Shown here piece by piece: positions 45,682-57,462 of a stretch of 64,000 nt of DNA (positions are counted from its first letter, which is position 1; every line of letters starts with the position of its first letter). The stretch lies in NCBI GenBank assembly GCA_019916065.1, contig CM034238.1, positions 28,755,246-28,819,245 of the forward strand, given 5' to 3'. A program made the position numbers and the translations under genes. Below the pieces are notes generated by a model. The model was given only the letters and a program-made list of their open reading frames with translations, was not told where the DNA came from and did no database searches. This DNA is from Vitellaria paradoxa (taxonomy: Eukaryota > Streptophyta > Magnoliopsida > Ericales > Sapotaceae).

Positions 45682-46059
45682 GTTAATTATTAAAATGTAA
45701 AAATTAAAGAAAAGAAATAAAAATAGAAAAACTAAGCTAGATATGCAAAATAAACTAAATGCAATGCAAACTAACTAAATGGTAAGCAAATGCAATATGA
45801 TACAATGCAGAAAGAAAGAAAATCAACTAACTAAGAGAATAGAGATAGAAAAGAATATTCCCAATTGCTTGAAATAATTCAATCCTAGCTCCAAATTGTG
45901 CACAAGCAATTGCTCTCACCAGCAACAGCAACAAAATTTCTTGTCTTCTTCTCTCATTGAAGAGAGAATGAATACACCCTAAGTACAAGGTGATCAGTTG
46001 TAACAATTTAAATTTATAAAATGGTGAAGTACTTGCCATACCCATAAGAAGAGGCATCA

Positions 46060-47798
46060 TGAACTCACAATTCTTTTTTTCTCAATTGGTAGGTGTCATA
46101 CAAGAAAAATTAAGAAAAATTGTATTGAATTTTGAAAATGAAATTTGTGATGAAAAATTTAATGAAATTAAAAATAACTATAAAACGATCTTAAATCAAA
46201 CCAAATCAAGTAATGATTTCCGTAGATTTTCGAGGAAAACAATGACTAATCAATTTGGTTATAAATCAAGTTCACTTGGTTGAATCTCTAGATCAAACAC
46301 TTGGAGTGCAATAATCCGTATAGAATACATAAGAGTTCTAGGTGGCAATCCACATACAAAATCCTTAAGATTGAGCATGAAAATCTCAACTAACTAACTT
46401 ACATATAATGTACATGAAATATACAATCAATAGTTAATCAAGAAATTTCAACTAGTAATTTCAAAGGATCTAAATAAACTAATCATTATTCATTACAAAT
46501 CCAAAGAAAATTGAACACTGAAGCACAATTAAGAAGAAAAACTGATAAGTTTGGTTACAATACTTAGTTCATGAAATTAAAAACCTAAATCAAATACTTA
46601 GAGTGCATAACCTATAAAGAGTACATGCAAATTCTACATTAGCAATTCACATGCAAATCTTTCAAAAAAACACATGAGAATTCTAATTAGCAACTCATAT
46701 ATAATTGATATAAACTATACAAACAAGGCTTAATCTAGAAGTAACAATTGATGATTTCAATGGATTCAAACATTTCAACCATCATTCGTAGAGAATTTTC
46801 AAGAAGATTTAAACATTGAAAAGCAAAGTACCTTAAAAATCCACATACATCATCTACTCTCCTTAATTTGAATGCAAGTAAGAGAACTACTCAATCATAG
46901 ATGAAGAGAAAAGAAAAACTTGAACTGAATTGAAATATGTTTACAAGAGGAATTAAAAAGAAAAATGAAATTTTCTCACTAACCAAACAAGATTGGTTTT
47001 CTCTCTCTACAACTATATAAATCTACTCTACTCTATATCTAACTATGTATATGAATGCCTAATCCTTATCTTTCAACAATTACCTTCTATTTATAGCACA
47101 ACCTAATTGTTTGAAACGACTAAAGAGCCCTTAAAAATGAAAAATTACAAATATTCTGTAGAAACTCACGTGGTTTGAACCTCCGTACTTAAACAAATTT
47201 CAAACTTTAAAGTTGGGTTGCTTTCTGTGTTTTGAACCAAGGTACAAACCAATTGGTTTGAACTAAGGTTCGATCCATTTCTTGACACTTAGAAAAAATT
47301 TGAAGCTTGAATGTTGAGTTGCTCTTTGTTGCTCAAACCAAGGTGTGAACCAATTAATTTGAACCATAGCTCAATACTTAGTCAATTTTTGAACTTGAAG
47401 TTGCATTGTCCACGGTTGTTCAAACCAAGGTGTGAACCAAGGGTGGTTCGAACCAAAACTTGTTACTTAGACAAATTTAAAGCTGAAATCTTGTTTGAAC
47501 CATGGTTCGCATCATTTTCATGGGTAGAAAATTTTTAAAGCTAAAATCTTGTTTGAACCTTAGTGCACACCATACCCTCCATACTTTATTTTTATCATCC
47601 TTTTTAGCTCATTTTCTTCCTCTTTTTGTCTCTCATTCATATGAGACCTTTTCACTTGTAATTTTGTGTTGATTAGGCCTTCAATTACCTAGATTTAATT
47701 CCTGAAAATTGCAATCAACACAAAACACAAGTGTATGAGAAATATACAATAAAACTAGGTCTTAAGTAAATGTATTTGTACAATTAGCACATCAAAAT
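46060..47798 (-). repeat. 5' LTR of the minus-strand Athila-like element
   Basis: About 1.7 kb with no coding content. It has a TATAAATA box on the minus strand at 47095-47088. Upstream of it (47160-47580) is a series of GGTTTGAACC/GGTTCGAACC-type palindromic words in degenerate repeats about 80 bp apart. The first bases of the LTR are missing relative to 41700, so it is truncated at 47798. The inner boundary and primer-binding site are not clear. Confidence 0.55.
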
Positions 47799-47814
47799 TT
47801 TTGTTCTGCCCTAA

Positions 47815-48320
47815 TAAAAATTTGTAGATTCATTCTTTTTTCAACATTCTTCTTGTATTTGGCAGCATTTGTTGGGCAGTCCCATTTGGTGGTCTTATAC
47901 ATATCCAATTGTTGCCATAGCCGAGCCAACTGACTGAAATACTAGGTGATAGACAAATTTGCCTGACGAAGATTATCAAGAATCCCTTCTATTTCAAATG
48001 CTTCTGCTATATCTTCTTGTCCGAATGGGTTTCTCTTGTAGCATCCCAAATTTCTTGTGTTTTTCCAAAGAGAATGAAATCCTCTCTAATCTTATTAGTC
48101 ATTAAATTGATCAACCAAAACATAACCATGTTATTCTTAATCTTCCAAACTCTGAACTTCGAATCTTCCTTTATTGGTTGAGGGACTGCTCTGGTAAGTT
48201 ATTCATCCTTACCCTTGCCATATACAAACATTATTACGGAATGGGACCATTATAGATAGTTCTACCCATTCAGTTTGTGCTTGGTGATAAGAGATGTTGT
48301 GTTGTCAGGTCCTCCATAGT
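47815..48320 (-). pseudogene. Copia gag (UBN2-type) fragment
   Basis: The minus-strand reading gives TSLITKHKLNG, a degraded NYL.WSHSV, then VWKIKNNMVMFWLINLM, KTQEIWDATRETHSDKED and LRQANLSITQYFSQLARLWQ followed by LD. This is the standard UBN2 gag layout: substrate loop, W...N..V..WL, A/QEIW..., and L...NLS...Y...L..LW..L. A few stops are present. It ends abruptly near 47815. Confidence 0.8.
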
Positions 48321-49050
48321 TGTTTGAGATTGACAAACTTTAGGAAGAGGAAATATCAGAGAATGAGGAGTCTTTTGAGACTAACATTTTCTATCGACAA
48401 CTGATTACAGTGTTGACGATGATAGTGTCATTTGGAGAGAGAACTTCAATGATTGGGTTCACAGACTGTCAAACGCGATTGCTAAAGACTCAAGGAAGCC
48501 AACTAGGGTTGCTGAGGAAGCAATGATGACTGAGGCAACTGGAATCGTCGACTACAGTGAGGCCAATGACTACAATGAAAGAGGCGATCGGTGAAAGTGA
48601 TGCTAGAGATGATGTCGTTAGAGCTGATGTAGATCAACTACACTAGAGATCGATGTTGATGATAATCGATCGATCACAAACAATCAATGATCTATCGGCT
48701 TTTACACTCGATGATCAATCAACTATGAACAATTTGGATAAGCAATCAACTTTATATGAACGATCAATTTTGGCGATCGATTATGAGCAATCAATTCTGG
48801 CTCTAGATGATTCTGGCAACCAATTCTGGTAATCAATGAATTGATTTTGGATCAGTAGATGATTCTAGACGATTCTAGATGAATCGATTCTGGACAAACA
48901 ATTGATTTTAGCAATCAATGAACAAATGATCAATTACGAATAATTGACACTGAAATGATTGATTGGGTGAAGGGTGAGGATATAATCAAGCCAAACATTG
49001 ATAAGATTAGCAGAAAAACCAATCAAACAAGAATGGATTAGCAAGTGACT

Positions 49051-49063
49051 TGCTCTGATACCA
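49051..49063 (-). promoter_or_regulatory. Copia primer-binding site (minus strand)
   Basis: Minus-strand TGGTATCAGAGCA directly follows the LTR end TTCA at 49064. It is the standard initiator-Met site of copia elements. Confidence 0.9.
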
Positions 49064-49220
49064 TGAAGAATATTGAGAGAGAAGTCTTGTATCGTAAAGG
49101 ATTTTACCCCTCAAAAAAATGAAACTAAGTTCTAATTTTATGCATGCTATCAGGAAATTAAAACTAAATCAAATCCTCTAAGAAAGGAAACTAATTCAAA
49201 ATTTAAAATTTCTCCTAACA
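49064..49220 (-). repeat. 157-bp LTR of the truncated copia
   Basis: On the minus strand it begins TGTTAGGAGAAATTTT and ends CAATATTCTTCA before the primer site. Only one LTR of this element is in the window. Confidence 0.7.
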
Positions 49221-49224
49221 GTTA

Positions 49225-49661
49225 TATTTCTACACATCATTCTTCTCAGTCTAATCCTACTATTTAGCATGCTTTGGCTGGACTTTGTTGCTGCTGGTTG
49301 GGGTTTAGTCACTTGAAGACGCAACCCATTTTACCAATTGTTGCACTCTTTTGTGCAGCATGTTTGCCGTGTGTTGTTCTTTTATTGCTAGCGTTGCGGT
49401 ATTGATTTGGTATCTTAGAGCTTTGCTTTTTAGATACCTCTTCAACATTATGTTTGAAGTTAAGCTTAGTTGAGTTTAGTTTTAATTTTATTGCGTTGTA
49501 CTTCATTGAAATAAGGATTTTTGTCATTTTCATTGCCTAGTATATGATTATCAAAGCTAGTTGATTGAGCTTTAATGTAATATCAGGGGTATGCACCATA
49601 GTTTTTTTTATTTATTTTGTTATTAATTTAACTATTTCTTACCTTTCAAAAAAAGAAACAA
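49225..49661 (+). mobile_element. LINE-C: severely 5'-truncated LINE 3' tail with poly-A
   Basis: The GT-rich sequence resembles the LINE-B tail. The last 90 bp share CTTTAATGTAATATCAGGGG-like words (CTTAATGTAATATTAGGG at 20764) and TATTTCTTACCTTTC with the LINE-B end, then an A-rich tail at 49648-49661. No coding region remains. The 5' limit is uncertain because it abuts the copia LTR. Confidence 0.65.
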
Positions 49662-50181
49662 AATTAGAATTGTTTAAATGTATATAATATACTATATTAT
49701 ATTAAATGGGTATCTGATACCCTTAAAGAATAACGAATACTGGATATCGGGTACCCTATAGAAAAATCCCAAACTAATTCCAAAATCGTACCGTATTAAA
49801 TTTTAATCCCAAACTCATCCTAATTCTATTAAGGTATTGCCCAACAGGTTTAGCTGGGTCGAGACCCTCTTGTACTCGTCGTATTGACATTCCTATGAAA
49901 ACTTAGCAACTTGTATAGAAAGACTACCGGATAATACAAACAAGCTAAGGTATATTAGCCAAAGAGTTCACCTTGAATAAAGTCAAGCTGGAGATCAAAC
50001 TACTTAGATAACTAGAACACTTGGACCTAGAAAAGAAATTGGCAGAGTTTCCTCGAGATCTCCCTGAATATAAAAACGAGTACCATCTAGCAAGAATGCT
50101 GTTAAATGCTTCTGCTAACAATTGTGGCATGATGACAGGATAACCAATCCATCCTAAGATTGACATCAAAAGTAGTCATAC
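49662..50181. other. Unassigned flank of the Athila-like element
   Basis: AT-rich sequence with alternating TATAATATACTATATTATATT near 49682-49702. A region (49950-50170) has short frames on both strands but no recognisable domain. I cannot support a gene. Confidence 0.35.
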
Positions 50182-51698
50182 TGATTACACTTGAAAAGTG
50201 TAATTACAAACTCTATATTTAGATACATTTTAATGCATTTGAATGGTTAAATTTAAAGTTTTGACATTATTTTGTAACTTACAAGTTTTATCATCTTATT
50301 TGTAGGGAAATGAATGAGAAAAGCAAAGTTAATAGTGTTGGAGAAGGCTTAGAAGACGAAAGAAAAGTTATGGTTCAAGCTTCACCAAGAATGGTTTGGA
50401 CCAACCCAAGGACTTAGAGTGAAAGAGAAAGAAAAATGGAGCAACCAAGGTTCTGGGGTCCGGACCCCTCCTCAAACGGTCCGGACCACAGTGGATGAAT
50501 TTGGAGAAATTGACATTTTGTGGTCCGGACCCCTTCCCAAAGGGTTCGGACCCCAGCAAAGCCCTAGGCGTGTGCTTTTACTTTGTTTCTTTTAGGATTT
50601 ATTTATTAACCTCTATATATTCATCTTGAACGATTGAAGAAGGGACTCTTTTTCTTCCTTATTCTTTTTAGCTTAGATTTTAAGAGTTTTGAGAGTTTTT
50701 ACATTGTTCTGAGAGAAGGTTTATGGAGTTGTTCGACGTTTGTTTGTTCCTCGCTGCACTACTCTTTCATTACGTAGTTTCAGAGTTACTTTCCGTGTAA
50801 GTTGATTTTCGTTTCATTAATTTAATATATGATTTATTGTTCTCAAGTGGTAGATCAAATGTTCATGCTTATGTTTATTGCTTTCATTATGTTTAAAATC
50901 ATGTTAGCATAGAAACCCTAGTTCTTGATTCACGAATCAAGGAAGGGTAGTTCATGAAACACTTTGGGGTGTACGTAGATCCTTCGCATGGGTTGCGAAA
51001 ACAGATGCGTAGGGTTTCACGATTTTAATACCCATTTTTACTTGTTTCGAAAACATTCGAAAACAAAAATCTTTAATCATATTCGTTTGAAATCACTGAT
51101 ACTGGTTTTTGGGTTAAATGTTCTTTACACTTTTGAAACAAGTTGAAAATAGGATTCAATTTCAATTTTGATTTCGTTTGTTTAGAAAACCTTCGGAAAC
51201 AAAGATCTTTAACCATATTCACTTGAAATCACTGGTACTGATCTTTGATTTTAATGTTTTTAACACTTTTTAAACAAAACCCTAATTCATAATTGAACCT
51301 AAACACCCCAAAGTGAGGTAGTGAAATACCTGGATTTGTGAGTTGAATCAAGAACCTTTTTTACTCTCAAGTTTCACTATGCAATTTAACTCTTTGCAAT
51401 ATTTAATTTTCCTTGAATTTTAGAATTTAATTTGAATTTAAATTTAAAAATTGAATTGCTAAACTTCCTTAATAGAATTAATTTAATTTTAGTTTAAATT
51501 CTGATTCTACAAAACCTTAGGATTTATTCCCAATTGAACATCAAACCTTAGTTGCATTAAGTTTTAAATTTCTCTTTTATCCTAGAAACTAAATAACATA
51601 AGCTCCTTGTGAATTCGACCTCGGACTCATCGAGTTAAAACTACAACTGCCCTCTTGCACTTGAGTGGTAGAACCCGAACACATTTCAAGGTCGGTCA
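50182..51698 (+). repeat. Athila-like left LTR
   Basis: It starts TGATTACACTTGAAAAGTG. Four palindromic GGTYCGRACC sites (50458-50467, 50479-50488, 50522-50531, 50544-50553) lie upstream of a TATATAT box (50614-50620). The inner end is placed by the primer site and is uncertain by about 20 bp. The 62-75-codon frames near the start are not supported as genes. Confidence 0.85.
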
Positions 51699-51704
51699 AG
51701 TTTT

Positions 51705-51722
51705 TGGCACCGTTGCCGAGGA
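51705..51722 (+). promoter_or_regulatory. Athila-like primer-binding site
   Basis: TGGCACCGTTGCCGAGGA differs at two positions from the usual Athila-lineage TGGCGCCGTTGCCGGGGA, commonly assigned to Asp tRNA. Confidence 0.85.
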
Positions 51723-51820
51723 GCCAAAATTTAGTTTTTAAGTTGTTTCTATTTTTATTCTTAATTCATTTTAGATAAGTTTATTTCTCTTTAAAAAAAA
51801 TTTTTGAAAATCCAAAGTTT

Positions 51821-53225
51821 TTGAAGTGTATGCAACTTAGATCAGGTAGGGTAATTATAGCAGAATCTGAGCTAGTAGACCCTTATCTTCCTGAATCTCT
51901 TTCCACGAATTCATATTCCACAATTTCATTTACCACTTCATCCTTTCAATCAATGGTTGATTTAAAAGGGGAAGGTAGTGAACATGGGGATAATGAACCC
52001 CAAGAGGTTCCTAGTTTTGTTCTTTTGAAAGAGCGTCTTAACCCTGTAAGGCAATCTACACCTTCCTACATAGTTTTACCTTTCAATGGGGGAAACTTCA
52101 TGGTTAAACCAGGAATTATTCAACTTTTGCCTACTTTCCATGGTTTATAATCTGAAAATCCCTATAACCATCTTAGAGAGTTTGAGGAAGTTAGCAATAC
52201 TTGTGTTGAGAACAATGCCAATGAGGATGTAGTACCGTCTTCAACTGTTTCCCTTTTCCCTTAAGGACAAAGCTAAATCTTGGCTTTATTCCCTATGTTC
52301 ACGTTCTATTGGGACGTGGCGTGAAATGCAAACTCAGTTTTTAAAGAAATACTTCCTGACTCAGAAAACTCAACATTATAGACGACAGATTACCACATTT
52401 TCATGCAAACCTAATGAAAACTTCTATCGAGCCTGGGAAAGGTTCAAAGACATTTTAATGGCTTGTCCTCACCATGGTTTTGAGACATGGAGAATAGTAA
52501 GTATTTTTCATGAATCTTTAACCCCTAGTCTTAAGCAATTAGTAGCTACCATGTGTAATGGAACTTTATTTGATAAGACTGCGAAGGAGGCCATTGATTT
52601 CTTTGACATGGTGGCTGAAGATTCCAATGATTGGGAAATAGGACCTCATTCATCCTCTGAGCATAGGAATTCTATACCTAGTGGTCAGTTAACATTAAGT
52701 AAGAGTGATGATTTGAGAGCTGGAATAGCAGCATTACAACATAAGTTAGATTCTCTTGAGCTCAAGCAGAAGGAGAAATTGGTTGAAGCTCAAATGATAT
52801 GTAGAGCATGTGACCAAGTGGGGCACGATCCTAATTCATGTCCCGAGGTTCCTCTGCTCAAAGAGATTGCTTATGGTCAGGCTTACATTAACAACTCTCA
52901 GAATCGACCATTTCAAAATAGGGGTCAAGGTAATACCACCTACCCACAAGGTGGGAATGTTAAGTACCAATGGGGGGAATCAAATTTCCAACGCTTATCC
53001 CCAGGGTGGAAGAATCCTCCTAGCTTTGGGGGAAACCAACCATTCCAACCTCTCCCTTTACCACCACCTCAATATCAACAGCCCAATCCTGTTGCATTTC
53101 AACCGCCCCAGAATAGATCCTTTGTGGAATCTATGCAACAATTTGTGCAACAACAAGTGATTATTAATGACAATGTGTCTAGGGCTTTAGAAGATATTAG
53201 AGGGCAAGTCTCTAAGATTACGTAA
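51821..53225 (+). pseudogene. Athila-like gag with zinc knuckle
   Basis: The ATG at 51821 (MKCMQLRSGRV, the typical LRSG start) runs to TAA at 52148. The gag core continues through a frame change near 52235-52265 into the open frame 52326-53225: QTQFLKKYFLTQKTQHYR, NFYRAWERFKDILMACPHHG, LFDKTAKEAIDFFDMVAE. A CCHC knuckle is at about 52804-52845 (CRACDQVGHDPNSC, C-x2-C-x4-H-x4-C). The C-terminal part is Asn/Gln/Pro-rich. The frame of 52326 is the same as that of protease and RT, so gag-pol was one polyprotein. Stops follow at 53223 and 53334. Confidence 0.88.
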
Positions 53226-53336
53226 GCTATGAGTATTAGTCCAAATAGTACACTTCCTTCACAGACTTTCCCAAACCCGAAAGGTCAAGCAAACATTGCT
53301 AAATCCTTTACTTCTTGTACTACTTCATATGCATAG

Positions 53337-54300
53337 GTGCAATCTATCACCACTTTAAGAAGTAGGAGGGAGATTCACAAACCTAATGATCCTAGAGTTA
53401 ATGCACCAGATATTAAATTAGGAATAAAAGGTAGTGAGGAGGTAGAAAAGCCGAGTGAAGTAGAGGGTAAGAAAGAGAAAGAGGGAGAAACCAGTAATAA
53501 TGAGAAGCCAATAGTTGAGAATAAGAATGGTGAAAAAGAGGCAAAGAGGAAGGAGAAAGTGAAAGAACCTATTGTGGGAACTTCGGGTAGGCATGAGAAA
53601 GAAATAGATAGTTACACACCTCAACCACCTTTCCCTCAAAGGTTGGGAAAGGGAAAAAATGAGATGTTGAATTCTGAGATTTTGGAGGTTTTTAAACAAG
53701 TTAGAATTAACATTCCATTACTTGAGGCTATTGAACAGAATTCGTCTTACGCTAAGTTTCTTAGGGACATGCGCATTGTTAAGAGAAAGCTCAATGTCAA
53801 GGAAAAAGCTTTCTTGACTGAACAAGTTAGTGCCATTATTCAGCGTGATACACCTCTCAAATATAAAGATCCTGGTTGTCTAACAATTTCATGTGGAATA
53901 GTGGATCACATCATTGATAAAGCTCTACTTGATTTAGGTGCTAGTGTCAATTTATTACCTTATATGGTTTACAAACAATGAGAATTAGGTGAGCTGAAAC
54001 CTACTAGGATAACTTTGCAATTGGTTGACCACTCAGTCAAAATGCCAAGAGGTATAGTAGAGGATGTGTTAGTTCAAGTAGACAAATTCTACTTTCCCGC
54101 TGATTTCATAGTTTTGGACACCCAACCTGTTCAAAATCCTTCCCATTCCATTCCAGTGATCTTAGGTAGACCATTCCTCGCTACTACTAATGCTGTGATT
54201 AATTGTAGAAGCGGGGTTATAAAGCTATCTTTCGGAAATATGACCGTAGAAATTAACATTTTCAAGGTAGGCAAACAAATGGGAGAATTTGAGGATGTTT
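53337..54300 (+). pseudogene. Athila-like aspartic protease region
   Basis: It begins SITTLRSRREI, the conserved pre-protease block, followed by a Lys/Glu-rich linker (53430-53600). The protease core reads CGIVDHIIDKALLDLGASVN (catalytic Asp at 53931-53933, DLG form), is interrupted by TGA at 53979-53981, and continues as PVILGRPFLATTNAVI (about 54150-54200), the conserved late Gly-Arg-Pro-Phe block. The upstream and downstream parts share one frame. Confidence 0.88.
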
Positions 54301-54554
54301 GGGAGGTGGATGTGATTCATGCTTTAAGTGAGGAATACTTTGAGAAGAATTATATCGAGGACCATCTAGAACGAGCGTTAATAAGAAGTGAAATGTGCGA
54401 GGCTTTAGATGGAGAGAACTCTGTGGAGAGTGACGAAGTGATAAGTTATAGAGACGAGGTTATGGCAATTAATAGTTGGGTACCTGTGTTTGAATCTTTG
54501 ACACCATCCTTGATTAAACCCAAGCCACCAGTGGAATGTCCTCCGTGTCCCCCT

Positions 54555-55505
54555 AGGAAACCTTTACCCAGCGAACTAAAATATGTATTCTTAGGAGAAG
54601 GTGAGACATTCCCAGTGGTTATTTATTCAAGGTTAGAAGAAGTTCAGGAAAAGAAGTTAATAGAAGTCTTGAGTGCTCATCGAAAGGCCCTGGGATGGAC
54701 AGTGGCTGATCTTCGAGGTATTAGTCTCTTAGTGTGTACTCATCATATATACCTTGAAGATGAGGCCAAACCAGTAAGGCAAATGCAAAGAAGACTAAAC
54801 CCCAACATGAAAGAAGTGGTAAAAGGGAAAGTGCTTAAATTGCTTGATGTGAGTATCATTTACCCTATCTCTGACTCAAAGTGGGTGAGCCCCACCCTAG
54901 TGGTTTCTAAAAAGTCTGGTGTCACTGTAGTGGAGAATGAGAAAAGAGAGTTAGTACCTCAACGCACCCAGACTGGGTGGCGTATGTGTATTGACTATAG
55001 GCGGTTGAATGCAGTAACACGTAAGAACCATTTCCCACTTTCCTTTCTAGACCACGTACTTAAGAGAGTAACGGGAAGATCTTTTTACTGTTTTCTTGAT
55101 GGATTCTTGGGGTATAATCAAGTTGAGATAGCACTTAAGGACCAAGAGAAAACCATGTTCACATGCCCGTTTGGCACTTTTGCATATAGGCGGATGCCAT
55201 TTGGGTTATGCAATGCACCTGCGACCTTCCAAAAGTGTGTAATGAGCATCTTTAGTGATATGGTTGAGCAATTATTTGAGGTTTTCATGGATGATTTCTC
55301 CATATATGGGGATACTTTTGATGAGTGCTTGACCAACCTTGAAGAGGTGTTAGTACGATGTGAGGAGAGTAACTTGGTGTTAAACTGAGAAAAGTTCCAT
55401 TTCATGGTACAACAGGGAATTGTTTTGGGGCATATAGTATCATGTCGAGGAATTGAAGTAGACAAAGCTAAAGTGGAACTTATTCAAAACCTACCTACCC
55501 TCGAT
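54555..55505 (+). pseudogene. Athila-like reverse transcriptase
   Basis: It lies in the long open frame 54015-55388. Blocks in order are KYVFLGEGETFPVVI, HRKALGWTVADLRGIS, WRMCIDYRRLNAVTRKNHFP, FLDGFLGYNQVEIA (first catalytic Asp), FGLCNAPATFQKCV and FMDDFSIYG (FMDD at 55284-55295). TGA at 55386-55388 falls where the family has a Trp codon (TGG to TGA), and the frame continues with GIVLGHIVS. A frame change follows near 55510. All catalytic aspartates are present. Confidence 0.92.
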
Positions 55506-56090
55506 GTGTGAAGGACGTAAGATCGTTCCTGGGACATGCTGGATTTTACCAGCGATTCATTTAGTCCTTTAGTTCCATTGCCCGCCCCTTATGCTCTCTA
55601 TTGTCTAATGATGTTCCATTTGATTGGACAACATCATGCCAGGAGGCATTTGATAGACTTAAACAATTGCTTACCACTACTCCTATTATGCAAAGCCCAG
55701 ATTGGTCTCTACCATTCGAGCTTATGTGCGACGCTAGTGATTTTGTTGTGGGTGCAATTTTAGGGCAACGAAAAGAAAGAAAACCTTATGTTATTTACTA
55801 CGCTAGTAAGACCTTGAATGAAGCTCAAGTTAACTATACTACCACTAAAAAAGAGCTTCTAGCGGTAGTTTTTGCCCTAGATAAGTTTAGGTCGTATTTG
55901 GTAGGTTCTCACGTCACAGTGTTTACAGACTACGCAGCCTTGAAATATCTTCTTTCCAAACAAGAGGCAAAACCCCGTCTAATTAGATGGATACTGCTCC
56001 TCCAAGAGTTTGATTTGGAAATCGAGGACAAGAAATGAGTAGAGGATGTGGTAGCTAACCATTTGTCTAGGCTACCTTATCTTATGTCTG
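55506..56090 (+). pseudogene. Athila-like RNase H
   Basis: The open frame 55601-56038 has [20 protein letters not shown] (first Asp), [20 protein letters not shown] (Glu), [16 protein letters not shown] (Asp) and [14 protein letters not shown]. After TGA at 56036-56038 the same frame gives VVANHLSRLP, the final block. A TAG near 55562 interrupts the connection from the RT. Confidence 0.9.
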
Positions 56091-57462
56091 ACTCTAGTGA
56101 CCTACCCATTAATGAGTATTTCCCTGATGAGCATATTATGCATATTAGCACCAATCCTCCCATCCAACCTCCTTGGTATGCAGATATAGCCAATTTCTTA
56201 GTGACTGGACAGATGCCTTCACATTGGACAAAGATTGACAAAGGTAAATTTTTACGTAGAGTTTGTAATTTCTTTTGGGATGAACCTTACCTGTACAAAT
56301 ATTGTCCAGATCAAATTGTGAGGAGATGTATTCCTGATAATGAGTTCCTTAGTGTTATAGAGTTTTGTCATACTTTAGCTTGTGGAGGCCACTTTTCTTC
56401 AAAGGAAACCACTGCTAAGATCCTACAAAGTGGTTTTTGTTGGCCTTCTATGTTTAAAGATGTGCATAACTACTGCACGAGATGTGACCATTGCCAACAT
56501 TTAAGAGCCCTGTCTAGGCATAATGAGATGCCCCAAAACCCTGTGATTATCTTAGAAATTTTTGATTGTTGGGGGATAGATTTTATGGGGCCATTTCCTA
56601 ATTCGTTTGGTTTTGAGTACATTTTAGTGGCCATAGACTGTGTCAAAATGGGTAGAGGCCATTGCCACTCGCACCAATGACCATCGAGTGGTGGTCAAGT
56701 TCTTAGAAGAACATATCTTTTCTCGTTTCGGGATGCCACGAGCAATCATTAGTGATGAAGGTAAGTATTTTTGCAATAAACCCGTTGGTATCCTAATGCG
56801 TAAATATGGTGTGATGCACAAAGTGGGAACTGCTTACCACCCACAAAATAATGGCCAAGTTGAATTAGCAAATAGGGAGATCAAAGCAATTCTTGAAAAG
56901 ACTGTTAATCCCACCAGAAAAGATTGGTTTTTAAGACTTGTGGATACATTGTGGGCGTACCGGACGGCTTATAAAACAATCTTGGGTATGTCTCCCTATC
57001 GTCTTGTTTTTGGCAAGGCTTGCCACTTACCCGTTGAGATGGAACATAGGGCCTATTGGACAATCTAGCAATTTAATGAGTATAGATGATGCTGGTGTAT
57101 TTTGAAAGCTTCAACTCAATGAACTTGAAGAATTAAAAAATGACGCTTTTGAAAATGCAAAACTTGCCAAGGCTAAGATGAAGGAATTGCAAGATAAGCA
57201 TATTCGTAGGAAATCCTTCCATGTTGGCCAAAAGGTTTTGATGTATGACTCGAGGTTACATATTTTCCCGGGAAAGCTCCGATCTAGGTGGTGTGGACCT
57301 TTTATCATCCTTTCCATCTCAGGTCATGGTGTGTGCGAGGTTCACAACCCACAAAATAATATCACTTTCAAGGTTAATGGCCATCGTCTCAAGCTGTACT
57401 TAGAAAACTTTGTGGCGGAAATTGAAACGTGGGATCTTTTAGATCCCTCCCCTTACGAGTGA
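56091..57462 (+). pseudogene. Athila-like integrase
   Basis: The zinc-binding part has H and C pairs (CHTLACGGHFSSKET, then CTRCDHCQ, 56365-56500). The core starts CWGIDFMGPFP (first catalytic Asp). A frame change at about 56640 leads to the frame 56640-57068 with [15 protein letters not shown] (second Asp) and [17 protein letters not shown] (catalytic Glu). The block [20 protein letters not shown] follows. Stops near 57066 and 57096 precede the C-terminal frame 57178-57462 (FHVGQKVLMYDSRLHIFPGK, then VNGHRLKLYLE). All three catalytic residues are visible, but not in one frame. Confidence 0.9.

Larger units (their letters stand above)
41590..47798 (-). mobile_element. Athila-like element on the minus strand, apparently without pol
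   Basis: Read right to left: LTR (47798 to about 46060), gag-like frames (45681-44999), about 1.1 kb of unassigned sequence, a long 3' non-coding region (about 43980-41735), a hairpin and G-run (41733-41701) and a short piece of the 3' LTR (41700-41590). AAGTGAATGTATTTATGCAA next to 41650 matches 47765-47785, linking the two ends. No protease, RT, RNase H or integrase motif is visible anywhere inside. The 3' region shares motif order and spacing with the element at 50182-64000. I infer a non-autonomous or internally deleted relative. Confidence 0.65.
47800..49220 (-). mobile_element. 5' part of a minus-strand Ty1/copia element
   Basis: Read right to left: a 157-bp LTR (49220-49064), an initiator-Met primer site (49063-49051), about 730 bp of leader rich in GATCAATCAATT-type words, and gag (48320-47815). 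Everything after gag is missing where it meets the Athila-like LTR at 47798. The short LTR and different leader show it is not the same family as the copia at 24974. Confidence 0.75.

Noticed and set aside
48600..49000. A tandem satellite of GATCAATCAATT-type words
   Set aside because: No stable period could be found; it is low-complexity leader sequence of the minus-strand copia.
49945..50169. Minus-strand 74-codon ORF before the Athila-like LTR
   Set aside because: No domain; the opposite strand is equally open in short frames. Neither can be supported.
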